A stretch of 64,000 bases of DNA from Deferribacteraceae bacterium UBA6793 (lineage in GTDB: Bacteria > Chrysiogenota > Deferribacteres > Deferribacterales > Geovibrionaceae). The notes under the pieces are model-generated. The model did not search any database. It was not told the DNA's origin and saw only the letters and a list, made by a program, of their open reading frames with translations. Location of the stretch: positions 196,228 through 260,227 of the forward strand of contig DKFP01000011.1 in NCBI GenBank assembly GCA_002452405.1. Reading direction: 5' to 3'. This document shows positions 8,927 to 17,534 of this stretch, piece after piece. The position numbers and the translations under genes are program-made. Positions within the stretch are counted from its first letter, which is position 1. Each line of letters opens with the position of its first letter.

Positions 8927-10877
8927 AAAATTTGTAAATCCTTATCATTTTATACCGCTCGGCGAAAAATGCGATAAAACACATGATGCCGAAAATGACA
9001 GAAAAACCGGCAACTTAACAGGCTGGATAGACTATACTCTCGAAACAAAGACTCCGTTGTTTATCCCTAATACAACAAATGATAAAGCCTTTAATGTTTC
9101 TGATATTTCTAATATTTTTGTAAATGATGAGAATAATACAGATGTTGAAAATGAAATGAAACGTTATGAGTTCTTTTCATATAGCAATATTAAGGGAAAC
9201 CAGGAGAAATGTACCGCACCAGTAATCCCGGGAAGTGAAATAAGGGGAGTGATTCGTTCTGCTTATGAAGCTGTGACCGATTCGTGCCTTTCGACTTCAG
9301 ACATTAATATGAACTTTTCGAGAAGACATAATGACGCATTAAAAGGTTACGGTTTTTTGTTCAAAAATGGTTTTGAATGGGTTATCCAACCTTGTGACAA
9401 ATATAAAATCAGTTCCCGGTTTAAGTGTGAAACAGGTCAAGTAATTAAGTTTAACCCAAGAATAGTCGGATATAACAAATATGCTGACAACCCGTCAATA
9501 GGGGGGAGAGGCATTATGTCTGGCGTGTATTATGAAGGTGAATCTATTGATAACAAAAAGTATGAATCCGTTTTCGTTAAAAAAAATGTAGTAGTAGTTC
9601 CTGTTTCAGAAGCAGAGGTTGAAAAATATATTGAGTCAATGAGACTATATGTAAAGAATGAGTGCTATTCTCATTTGAAATGGAGAGAGTACGATATTAA
9701 TGAGTTAGGAAAATGCGATTATATACCTGTATATTATGAGTCAAAGAAAGATGCATCCGTTCAATACCTTAGTCCTGCGAATATCGGCAGACGGGTATTT
9801 AACAAAAAACTTAAAGACGCTGTTGGTGATTATAACCCTTGCGAGAGTATTAAAAAGTGCTGCCCTGCGTGTAGTCTTTTCGGGATGATAGGAAATGATG
9901 AAAATAGTATTTCGGGGAGATTGCGTTTTCAGGATTTATCATTATCGCCTGATCAGCAAAATGTCTTGTTTGAAAAGCCTGTTGTCCTGCCGGAACTTGT
10001 CTCGCCCAAGCCATCATGTTTTGAGTTTTATTTTAAGAAACCTGATAACTGTCATTACTGGGATGCAGATCAGAAAACGAGCTATAAAGCTGAAATTTAT
10101 AAAGATAAGCCTACCTTAAGTAAACCTCAATCTACTAACTATGATGCCGAGATTTTGGGTAGAAAATTTTACTGGCATCATAAAAATGTAGACCTTTCTA
10201 AAAAAGTTACTGCCACTAAAAGAAATGTTGCTGTGAGACCCGTAGATGAAAATAGGAAATTTTCAGGCAAAATTTATTTCAATAATTTGAATGAGAATGA
10301 GCTTCAAAGACTTCTGTGGGTTCTCACAATAGGTAATAGCGATAGTCATGGTCATAAAATAGGTATGGGAAAGCCTGTTGGTCTGGGTAGTATTAAAAAA
10401 ATCGACGTTACATCAATTAACATCAAGACACTGCAAACAGATTCAGGCAGTATTGAGTATTTGGTAAAAGATAATAGAAACGAATATCTTAGTAGAGTTA
10501 ATAATACGGAGATAAAAAACAAAGAGGCATTCTGCAAGTTAACAGGTTTTAATTCTAAAGATATTCCAGTTGTCTACCCGCACACAGATGAAACGATGAA
10601 TGAATCTTTCAAATGGTTCATTGATAATAGAAAAGGATCCGTGAAAACCGGACAATGTGTTGCTCAAGGGGATGGAATGAAACCTGTGGTGATAAGCGAT
10701 TTAACTACATGTAATTTGGATAATCCGGTCTTGATGCAACAGATTCTAAAAGACACAAAAGCACAAAAAGATAGTCCAAAAAACGATACGCAATCCGGTG
10801 GCAGGAGAAACGATAAAAATCAGGGTAGCCCATTTAATAACGGTGCATTTAGTGGATTAAGTAAGTTAAAAAAGTGA
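8919..10877 (+). CDS. Insertion-bearing Cas7 (TIGR03986-like RAMP)
   Basis: 652 residues from the ATG at 8919 behind AAGGAG, overlapping csx19 by 8 nt. RAMP signatures are present: APVIPGSEIRGVIRSAYEA near 105, CCPACSLFGMIG near 313 and the glycine-rich GMGKPVGLGSIKKI near 483. Large segments between them account for its size, typical of TIGR03986 RAMPs that occur with Csx19. The last ~40 residues are Gly/Asn/Lys-rich and probably disordered. In the known III-Dv complex a Cas7 with a large insertion caps the backbone. It ends the effector operon; the next gene is convergent. Confidence 0.8.
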   Translation: MPEKFVNPYHFIPLGEKCDKTHDAENDRKTGNLTGWIDYTLETKTPLFIPNTTNDKAFNVSDISNIFVNDENNTDVENEMKRYEFFSYSNIKGNQEKCTAPVIPGSEIRGVIRSAYEAVTDSCLSTSDINMNFSRRHNDALKGYGFLFKNGFEWVIQPCDKYKISSRFKCETGQVIKFNPRIVGYNKYADNPSIGGRGIMSGVYYEGESIDNKKYESVFVKKNVVVVPVSEAEVEKYIESMRLYVKNECYSHLKWREYDINELGKCDYIPVYYESKKDASVQYLSPANIGRRVFNKKLKDAVGDYNPCESIKKCCPACSLFGMIGNDENSISGRLRFQDLSLSPDQQNVLFEKPVVLPELVSPKPSCFEFYFKKPDNCHYWDADQKTSYKAEIYKDKPTLSKPQSTNYDAEILGRKFYWHHKNVDLSKKVTATKRNVAVRPVDENRKFSGKIYFNNLNENELQRLLWVLTIGNSDSHGHKIGMGKPVGLGSIKKIDVTSINIKTLQTDSGSIEYLVKDNRNEYLSRVNNTEIKNKEAFCKLTGFNSKDIPVVYPHTDETMNESFKWFIDNRKGSVKTGQCVAQGDGMKPVVISDLTTCNLDNPVLMQQILKDTKAQKDSPKNDTQSGGRRNDKNQGSPFNNGAFSGLSKLKK

Positions 10878-10888
10878 CTTAAATGGAG

Positions 10889-11866
10889 TTATGCTTCCTC
10901 TCCAATTGCAGATTTAATATGTTCAAGTTTAAGTTTAAGGGATATGATCTCGATTGTCGGCATATTTTGGGGGATAAGTTCAACTTGCCTTTCCGAATGA
11001 GAACCTATAATCGTAAGAGCAGCGGTTACCACAGACGTCCCCGATGTTACATTTACTGATACGTTATCGTTAGGTATTTTAAACTTTGCAAGTGTGTTAT
11101 TAACTTTCTTAATGATATCATCAGCGTCATTAAAATTTAAGGATGGAATCTGAACCAGTTCAGGTTCTATTTTGAGACACTCTGTAAAAACTTTAAAACA
11201 TTTCTCAAAATCATTAAAAAACTTGTCGCTTTGGTCGATAGATGTTAATAAAAACACTTTTTTCAGTTTGTTCTTATGAAAAAAAATGCTGCTAAAGTGT
11301 ATTATCCAGTTGAGTCCTTTTAAGTTTTCTGTATCTTTATTAAACCTTTTATCATGTGTATCAAAGCCTTTTGCTTCTTCTTTAAGAAATTTAATAAAAT
11401 TATCTAATAAACTATGCCTATTCAGTCCTGGCAAAGCGATAAAGAGATATTCTTTTGGTTCTGCATGGACAGTGCTGGCTACAAATTTATTTGGATTAAA
11501 TGCGTTAAACCAAATGAGAAAAGAGCATATGTTTGATATTATTGTTGTAATCAAAGGCAAATTGAAAGAGGTTGTTGCATTGTGAAAAAGATTCAATACG
11601 TTCAACAGAAACAAAAAACCGATTATATTATATATTCCGCTTCCCTGCAATTTGAGCAGGTTTTGTAGAGTAATATCTATCGGTTTAATCTTTTTCCGGT
11701 TCACTAAAGCTGATATCACCAGAATAGTAATTGCAATGAACCATTGATAGAGTGCAATATTTTTTAGCCATACCAGAGGGCTTTTACAAGATGATAGGTC
11801 AATTGATAAAAAAGTCAGTATAATGCCGACTGCCAGAAGCAATATGATACTTTTTCTCTTAGACAT
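10889..11866 (-). CDS. Membrane protein with CARF-like domain, candidate cOA effector
   Basis: 325 residues from the ATG at 11866; the longer frame adds 25 residues without a ribosome site. Four hydrophobic helices are visible at ~7-25, 39-55, 78-94 and 103-120. The cytosolic C-terminal half (from ~130) has a Rossmann-like pattern: EYLFIALPG, KKVFLLTS, then the diagnostic VNVTSGTSVVTAALTIIG near 270-286, which resembles the conserved CARF motif (NxTGGTKxM). It is convergent with the effector operon and sits between it and array 1. Type III loci often carry membrane CARF effectors that respond to cyclic oligoadenylate by depolarising the membrane. This protein fits that class but matches no named member I can identify. 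Confidence 0.68.
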   Translation of the reverse strand: MSKRKSIILLLAVGIILTFLSIDLSSCKSPLVWLKNIALYQWFIAITILVISALVNRKKIKPIDITLQNLLKLQGSGIYNIIGFLFLLNVLNLFHNATTSFNLPLITTIISNICSFLIWFNAFNPNKFVASTVHAEPKEYLFIALPGLNRHSLLDNFIKFLKEEAKGFDTHDKRFNKDTENLKGLNWIIHFSSIFFHKNKLKKVFLLTSIDQSDKFFNDFEKCFKVFTECLKIEPELVQIPSLNFNDADDIIKKVNNTLAKFKIPNDNVSVNVTSGTSVVTAALTIIGSHSERQVELIPQNMPTIEIISLKLKLEHIKSAIGEEA

Positions 11867-12024
11867 ATAACACCGAAAATAGAATTTTGATTTGTGAACT
11901 AAATTAGTATATTGGCAATGTGACGATGTGTCAATATACATTGAAGCTTAAATGCCTTGTAATATAAGATATTTTGACGTTTGCGAGTCAACCGGAAAAC
12001 TTGTCATTTACAAATGAGTTGTAA

Positions 12025-12122
12025 AATGTGGTCGGGAAATTGTGGAATTTTGTTTAATTTCGGATATGTCTTACAAAACAGCCTCTGAAAGCCTTGCGCA
12101 GAGGGCGTTTTAAAGGTATAGT
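12025..12122 (+). promoter_or_regulatory. CRISPR leader of array 1
   Basis: About 98 nt ending at the first repeat, nearly identical to the sequence before array 2. It contains an AT-rich TGTTTAATTTCGG segment and an inverted repeat GCCTCTG...CAGAGGGC close to the repeat. Conservation upstream of both arrays sets the leader on the left and transcription on the + strand. Confidence 0.8.
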
Positions 12123-12958
12123 GTTACAGGTCTGTCCGCGAGTGCGCGGGTTGAGACTCTGGTACAACATTTACTATTACTCATAACTTAGGGTTACAGG
12201 TCTGTCCGCGAGTGCGCGGGTTGAGACTCCAGTTTTTGAGCGGCAAACTTACTTTTCATAGTTACAGGTCTGTCCGCGAGTGCGCGGGTTGAGACTTACT
12301 AAAAATATATCATTCCTTACATTGGGTAAAAGTTACAGGTCTGTCCGCGAGTGCGCGGGTTGAGACTTTTATAGCGTCCTTTATCTCTTCTGACATTTTT
12401 GTTACAGGTCTGTCCGCGAGTGCGCGGGTTGAGACTTAAATGAGGGGTTATTCCATCCTGTGTTATAAGTTACAGGTCTGTCCGCGAGTGCGCGGGTTGA
12501 GACACTTCAACGGCATAGCCGTTGAAACCACAAGTTGAGCGTAGGTTACAGGTCTGTCCGCGAGTGCGCGGATTGAGACTTCGGCAATCTGCTTGTTTGT
12601 AAGTCCAAGAGTTACAGGTCTGTCCGCGAGTGCGCGGGTTGAGACTTTGATAACAGATAACGGATTAGATATTTTGTTACAGGTCTGTCCGCGAGTGCGC
12701 GGGTTGAGACCAACATACAGTCACGAATGTCAACCTCTTCGTTACAGGTCTGTCCGCGAGTGCGCGGGTTGAGACATAGGTTCGTAAACTTTGAACATGA
12801 GTTCGGTTACAGGTCTGTCCGCGAGTGCGCGGGTTGAGACCATCCCAAAACGCAGTAGCCGATGATGTACCAAAGTTACAGGTCTGTCCGCGAGTGCGCG
12901 GGTTGAGACTTTTGTTTGACTATTTATATGAATATTTCTGTTACAGGTCTGTCCGCGA
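12123..12958 (+). CRISPR. CRISPR array 1: 12 full repeats plus one truncated, 12 spacers
   Basis: The repeat is 35 nt, from GTTACAGGTC to GGTTGAGAC. It can fold CCGCG-AGTG-CGCGG, leaving exactly GTTGAGAC (8 nt) as the crRNA 5' tag after cleavage behind the stem, as for Cas6 processing. Spacers are 30-41 nt. Repeat 7 (12545) has one G-to-A change after the stem. The last repeat (12940) keeps only its first 19 nt, then diverges, marking the leader-distal end. Confidence 0.97.
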
Positions 12959-13055
12959 ATGACAACACCATGTCATCACGAGCATTCACTGGAATTTTGC
13001 CTGCCGATATGGAATAATTTGTGAACTATGTTATTCATGCGAAAACAGGTGGGCT

Positions 13056-14819
13056 ATGTCGGAAACGTTTGAGAGTATCAAGGATATACAGTGGAAAAGC
13101 ATAGGTGCTTCATTTTTGATTGTAGATAGTCCAAAGACTGGCAGACAGCCGTTTCATTTTCTTTTCAATGCTCTTCTTAAAGAAATTACACACAAGATAA
13201 CCAATCAGTACGTCTATTCTGAAAATATCATATACAGATTACCGGATGGCGACTATTCAAAAATACCTGAAATCGGTGAATCAATAGCCATCGAGTTTCT
13301 CTTTACGGGTGGGGCGCTGGAACTTGCGGACTTGTGGCGGAACCTGCTTGTGGATTTTTTTAATGGAGAAAACAGCTTCCACAGTCTCCGTCTTGCAGGT
13401 TGTGACGCTCCTCAAAGTTTTTTGTTTTCTGATATTTGGGCAGAAACGACCATAGATATCAAAACAGCAACATATCTTGAGTTAGACTTCCTCTCATTTT
13501 ATGAAACGGGCGTTACCGACAAAGAACTACCCCAAACATATATGGACTCATCTGTTTTTGCGAAGCATCTCCGAGCCAGAATAAAGAATATGTCCGGAGT
13601 AGAAGTACCAAGAGTATGCGAGGAACTTTTCGACATAGATTACGGTAACTGGCATTTCAGCCTGACACCAAAAAACTCTGTAAGTCAAAAAGGCTCAACC
13701 CACTACATCGGCGGCTGTACCGGTTCGCTTATGGTATCCGGCGACCTGTCCGAGATTCTGCCATATGTTGTTCTCTGTTCGCATATCGGCACAGGAGGCA
13801 TGAAGGCATTTGCACAAGGACATTTTACTATGGCATCGTACCATCAGGCAGAGAGTCCCAACCCATATAAAAAGACTCTTTATGTAACAGTGCCGTACTC
13901 ATGCGTGGGAGTGTCCGGTGGGTGCATCACTGTGCGGAAGGACGGGGAACAGGTAACCGAAATTCCGGTCATTCGGGTTTCAGAGGTGATAATCGACGGT
14001 GCATCATCCATATCGTCAGAGTTCATAGATTCCATGCTGTCCGAGTCCATTCCCGTTGCTGTGGTGACAGACAGCGGAACAACACTGCTGGGAGCTTTTG
14101 GGAGCGGGCACTATGAAACCTCTGCAAAACATTTTATGCGATACAGCATACTGACCGAGGCGGAAAAACTGGCGTGCGCCGCAAATCTGATAACGGTTAA
14201 AATCGGGACGTATCTGGAACAGGTAAGGAGACGCAGCCTTCCAACCGCAATCAAACACAAAGCGAACAAAGCAATTGCGACCGTTTCGTCTGCATCTGAA
14301 ATAGATATTATCAGGGGCGCAGAGGGTGCATTTGCATCAGAAGTGTTTGCCTGTTACAAAACAATGATAAAGAATCCGGCTTTTGCATTTGATAAGCGGG
14401 GCCGAGCCGAGCAGGACAAGTTCAACTCTCTCACAAACTATGCATCTCACCTTATTTTTTCCAGAATCAAAGGTGCGCTTATGGCGGCAGGGCTTAACCC
14501 GTATCTGGGCTTTGTCCATTCAGAAAAAAACAGATATGAGTCGCTTGCTGCTGATATTCAGGAGCTTTACAGGGCAGAGACCGAACGCATAGTTCTGACG
14601 ATGATAAACAGAGGCGTCGTGAACGAGTCTTCGTTTAGACGTGCGGATTCCGGAAGATATTTTCTCACCCATTCCGGCAGACAACTTTTTCTTAATAGCT
14701 TTGAAAAGATGTTTCTGGATGACAGGTCGGGAATGTCTGTTTCGGAAAGCATCTCCGCAAATATATCATTACTGAAAGAATGGGTGCTAACTGGTGATTT
14801 TTATGGGTTCAGGCGATGA
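13056..14819 (+). CDS. Cas6-Cas1 fusion protein
   Basis: 587 residues; AGGTGG precedes the ATG. Residues 1-~260 are a Cas6-type RAMP ending in the glycine-rich SHIGTGGMKAFAQGHF. Residues ~270-587 are Cas1 with the metal-binding set Glu423 (RGAEGAFASE), His488 (LGFVHSEKN) and Asp500 (SLAADIQELYRA). Cas6 cuts the repeat RNA and Cas1 integrates new spacers with Cas2. Fusions of Cas6 to Cas1, often with a reverse transcriptase between or after them, are known in type III systems; here no reverse-transcriptase domain is present. It overlaps cas2 by 4 nt and lies between the two arrays. Confidence 0.92.
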   Translation: MSETFESIKDIQWKSIGASFLIVDSPKTGRQPFHFLFNALLKEITHKITNQYVYSENIIYRLPDGDYSKIPEIGESIAIEFLFTGGALELADLWRNLLVDFFNGENSFHSLRLAGCDAPQSFLFSDIWAETTIDIKTATYLELDFLSFYETGVTDKELPQTYMDSSVFAKHLRARIKNMSGVEVPRVCEELFDIDYGNWHFSLTPKNSVSQKGSTHYIGGCTGSLMVSGDLSEILPYVVLCSHIGTGGMKAFAQGHFTMASYHQAESPNPYKKTLYVTVPYSCVGVSGGCITVRKDGEQVTEIPVIRVSEVIIDGASSISSEFIDSMLSESIPVAVVTDSGTTLLGAFGSGHYETSAKHFMRYSILTEAEKLACAANLITVKIGTYLEQVRRRSLPTAIKHKANKAIATVSSASEIDIIRGAEGAFASEVFACYKTMIKNPAFAFDKRGRAEQDKFNSLTNYASHLIFSRIKGALMAAGLNPYLGFVHSEKNRYESLAADIQELYRAETERIVLTMINRGVVNESSFRRADSGRYFLTHSGRQLFLNSFEKMFLDDRSGMSVSESISANISLLKEWVLTGDFYGFRR

Positions 14820-15103
14820 AACAGCAAAAAGATAGACTTTATGTCGTTTCGTATGACTTTTCCGAAGACAAGGAACGAACTAAAGCGGCTAATATTTTGG
14901 GTGCGTTCGGCTTTCGGGTGCAGTACAGTGTTTTTGAGTGCAGGCTAACCAAAACCGACCTGAACAAAATGCTGAAATCGCTGGATAAGGTAAAGTTTAA
15001 ATCCGGACACATCAGAATTTATCAGGTCTATAGTAACTCATTGATAATATGCGGAATATGTGATGAAAAAAGCTCTGATTCCGACACTGCATTTGTAGTT
15101 TGA
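14816..15103 (+). CDS. cas2: Cas2 adaptation endonuclease-fold protein
   Basis: 95 residues, the usual Cas2 length. The N-terminal strand RLYVVSYDFSEDKERTK contains the conserved Asp14, followed by the ferredoxin-fold pattern FGFRVQYSVFECRLTKTDL and the late IRIYQVYSNSLIICG strand. Cas2 dimers bridge Cas1 dimers during spacer integration. The ATG overlaps the stop of the cas6-cas1 gene (ATGA), so the two are translationally coupled. Confidence 0.95.
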   Translation: MKQQKDRLYVVSYDFSEDKERTKAANILGAFGFRVQYSVFECRLTKTDLNKMLKSLDKVKFKSGHIRIYQVYSNSLIICGICDEKSSDSDTAFVV

Positions 15104-15132
15104 AAAAAGCATTGTTTAATAGATATTTGTAG

Positions 15133-15230
15133 GATGTGGTCAGAAAATTACGATTTTTTGTTTAATTTCGGATATGTCTTACAAAATAGCCTCTGAAAGC
15201 CTTGCGCAGAGGGCGTTTTAGAGGTATAGT
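15133..15230 (+). promoter_or_regulatory. CRISPR leader of array 2
   Basis: Nearly identical over ~98 nt to the leader of array 1, including the GCCTCTG...CAGAGGGC inverted repeat and the GGTATAGT that abuts the first repeat. The strong match implies that one leader-array unit was duplicated and that both can take up spacers. Confidence 0.8.
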
Positions 15231-15924
15231 GTTACAGGTCTGTCCGCGAGTGCGCGGGTTGAGACTTTCTTTCATGTTGATTGTTATTTGCCCTTTTGTT
15301 ACAGGTCTGTCCGCGAGTGCGCGGGTTGAGACTTATTGCGGGATTCCATTTTTCAAGAGCTTTCGGTTACAGGTCTGTCCGCGAGTGCGCGGGTTGAGAC
15401 TATATATTTCACCGAAAGGATTGCCCTCAAGTTACAGGTCTGTCCGCGAGTGCGCGGGTTGAGACTTAGGCATAGTAAGTTCCTCCGTAGTGATTGGTTA
15501 CAGGTCTGTCCGCGAGTGCGCGGGTTGAGACTAAGCGAGCCGATAGCCGGAGGTGAAGAAAATAGTTACAGGTCTGTCCGCGAGTGCGCGGGTTGAGACT
15601 TTTCTTGAATAAGGGTTTCTTTAGATTTTGTTACAGGTCTGTCCGCGAGTGCGCGGGTTGAGACTAATACTTTCAGAAGAAACGTACTGGAACTGTGTTA
15701 CAGGTCTGTCCGCGAGTGCGCGGGTTGAGACTTAAGGTTCGCTCCGACAAAGAGATCAACAGGTGTTACAGGTCTGTCCGCGAGTGCGCGGGTTGAGACA
15801 CATGGCGAAACCTCGTCCCTCATCGCTCTAAAGTGTTACAGGTCTGTCCGCGAGTGCGCGGGTTGAGACTTTGTTGTCGAAATGTTGTTTGTAGCTCAAG
15901 TTACAGGTCTGTCCGCGAATGCGC
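15231..15924 (+). CRISPR. CRISPR array 2: 10 full repeats plus one truncated, 10 spacers
   Basis: Same 35-nt repeat as array 1; spacers 30-35 nt, none identical to those of array 1 by eye. The terminal repeat at 15900 keeps 25 nt, carries AATG instead of AGTG in the loop and then diverges into a palindromic element. Confidence 0.96.
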
Positions 15925-15934
15925 AGATTTCTTT

Positions 15935-16050
15935 CCCGTCATAGCGAGGAGCAGCGCGACGTGGCTATCTCAAACGCTTGGGAGATGATTTGATCATATT
16001 TACCACCTTGATGAGACTGCCACAGCCCTTTCAGGGCTTCGCAGAGACGG
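15935..16050. repeat. MITE/REP-like palindromic element between CRISPR segments
   Basis: About 115 bp bounded by imperfect inverted ends: CCGTCATAGCGAGGAGC at left, GCTTCGCAGAGACGG at right, with GTGGCTATCTC and GAGACTGCCAC inside. No reading frame. This type of GCGAGGAGC...GTGGC(A/T)ATCT element is widespread as a dispersed repeat in several bacterial phyla. A second copy of its left half is at 16281. Confidence 0.6.
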
Positions 16051-16058
16051 AAGATTAA

Positions 16059-16269
16059 GTCCGCGAGTGCGCGGGTTGAGACGAAGATTATTGGACATCT
16101 CAACGAACTGTAGGTTACAGGTCTGTCCGCGAATGCGCGGGTTGAGACATTAAATATAGCGCAGGTCAACGCTTAAAAGGTTACAGGTCTGTCCGCGAAT
16201 GCGCGGGTTGAGACTTTTACACGCTCCTATATTGTCAAATTTCGGTTACAGGTCTGTCCGCGAATGCGC
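16059..16269 (+). CRISPR. CRISPR array remnant downstream of the inserted element
   Basis: A 5'-truncated repeat (16059-16082), two full 35-nt repeats (16114, 16180) and a degenerate end repeat (16245-16269), with three spacers of 30-31 nt. The full repeats have the AATG loop variant, which keeps the CCGCG/CGCGG stem. It has no leader of its own, so it is probably expressed only by read-through from array 2. Confidence 0.9.
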
Positions 16270-16280
16270 ACATCTCTTTA

Positions 16281-16320
16281 CTGTCATAGCGAGGAGTAAC
16301 GCGACGTGGCTATCTAAAAC
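16281..16320. repeat. Second copy of the left half of the palindromic element
   Basis: CTGTCATAGCGAGGAGTAAC and the following GCGACGTGGCTATCT match the left end of the 15935 element. It follows the same degenerate terminal repeat, so the whole array end was duplicated together with its flank. Nothing else is recognisable between 16320 and the Fic gene. Confidence 0.6.
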
Positions 16321-16429
16321 ATTTGGGTTCTACTGAGTTAATTCGTTGCAGTGATTGAATCGGGTCGAATTGCTGTTTAGAAGAGTTGGCGGATAGGGGA
16401 GTGTTTCGTGTGCAAATACTGTAGATACT

Positions 16430-17467
16430 CTAAACTACTTTCCATTTAGACCCACGCCCCTGTCCGGACTGCTTCAGCTTTCCTTCTTTCTGCAGTGCGC
16501 TTAGGGTCTTCTTGATGAGAGGGATGCTGATGTCGGGTAATTTTGCGGATATCTCGGCGACAGTGAATTCTCTGACAAAAGACAGTGCCTCCCGCCTTAT
16601 CAAATCTGTTTTTGGCGATGTGACATCCTGATCAGACACTTTGTTGTCGAATTCTTTATATGCCTCTTTGACAATAGAGAGGAAAAAGCTCCACCACGGT
16701 ACAATCTCGTTTTTTCCTTCGTGCCAATCCTGAGAACATTCGTATAAAACTGCGTAGTATTCCTCTTTTCTTTCCTCAACCAGACGTTCAAGGCTTATGT
16801 ATCTGCTGACGACAAAGCCCTCTTTCAGAAGCAGGTATGTTGTGAGCAGTCTTGATATCCTTCCGTTGCCGTCGAGAAATGGGTGAACACACAAGAAATC
16901 GAATACAAAGGTAGCTATTTTGAGCAGAGGCGGCAGAGTAGATTTGTCAAATCCTGAACATAGCCTATCCATCATCTCCGGAGTATCTTTTGCCGACACT
17001 GGAATGAATCTGATTTTCTTTTTGCCGGCTTCGTCAAACTCTATTATTTCGTTGTCTATCTGCTTGTAAGCTCCGGCATGACCGCTTTCCGGGCATGTCA
17101 TTTGGTGCAGATGCAGGATGAATTTGCTGCCGAGAGTTTCTGAAAAGTCTGATTTGTAGATATCGTCTAACGCTCTTTTATAGCCAAGTAACTCTTTGTC
17201 TGGGCGTTCGAGAGGCTTGATCTCACCGTTCAGAAGCGGAGCAAGCCGCTTGCGCTCAATAGTTATGCCCTCTATGCGGTTGGATGATTCCACGCTCTGG
17301 ATTACAGTCTTGTAGAGCAGGCTTTTCAGTGTTTCAGGTCTTGTTTTTGAATACAAGTCCTGCTTCCCGCGGAACTCCATGCACTGGCTCAGAAGCCAGC
17401 TCACACTGAGAGGGACATCAATATTGTTAATATTCGTTTGTTCAATATTTAGCACATCGTTATCCAA
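16430..17467 (-). CDS. Fic-domain AMP transferase with winged-helix tail
   Basis: 345 residues. The Fic core carries HPFLDGNGRIS (195-205), the complete catalytic motif that transfers AMP from ATP to a hydroxyl. Residues 62-67 (SNRIEG) match the (S/T)xxxE(G/N) inhibitory helix, here N-terminal. The C-terminal ~60 residues look like a winged helix (TVAEISAKLPDISIPLIKKTL). The start is TTG at 17467 or GTG four codons later; neither has a good ribosome site. The first of three ATCCAATTA repeats overlaps the start, suggesting autoregulation. A defence or toxin role is plausible from its place between CRISPR and integrase genes. Confidence 0.88.
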   Translation of the reverse strand: MDNDVLNIEQTNINNIDVPLSVSWLLSQCMEFRGKQDLYSKTRPETLKSLLYKTVIQSVESSNRIEGITIERKRLAPLLNGEIKPLERPDKELLGYKRALDDIYKSDFSETLGSKFILHLHQMTCPESGHAGAYKQIDNEIIEFDEAGKKKIRFIPVSAKDTPEMMDRLCSGFDKSTLPPLLKIATFVFDFLCVHPFLDGNGRISRLLTTYLLLKEGFVVSRYISLERLVEERKEEYYAVLYECSQDWHEGKNEIVPWWSFFLSIVKEAYKEFDNKVSDQDVTSPKTDLIRREALSFVREFTVAEISAKLPDISIPLIKKTLSALQKEGKLKQSGQGRGSKWKVV

Positions 17468-17500
17468 TTAATATCCAATTAATCTGAGATTATCCAATTA
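17462..17500. promoter_or_regulatory. Three direct repeats ATCCAATTA at the fic start
   Basis: Copies at 17462, 17473 and 17492, spaced 11 and 19 nt, overlap and precede the fic start codon. The arrangement is that of a repressor binding array; binding by the Fic winged helix is inference. Confidence 0.5.
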
Positions 17501-17534
17501 GAAAGGTAATGTCAAATTAATCTCGTAATATAAC

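Noticed and set aside
15202..15596. Frames of ~86 residues within CRISPR array 2
   Set aside because: The translation is just the repeat read through (repeated TGLSASARVET), not a protein.
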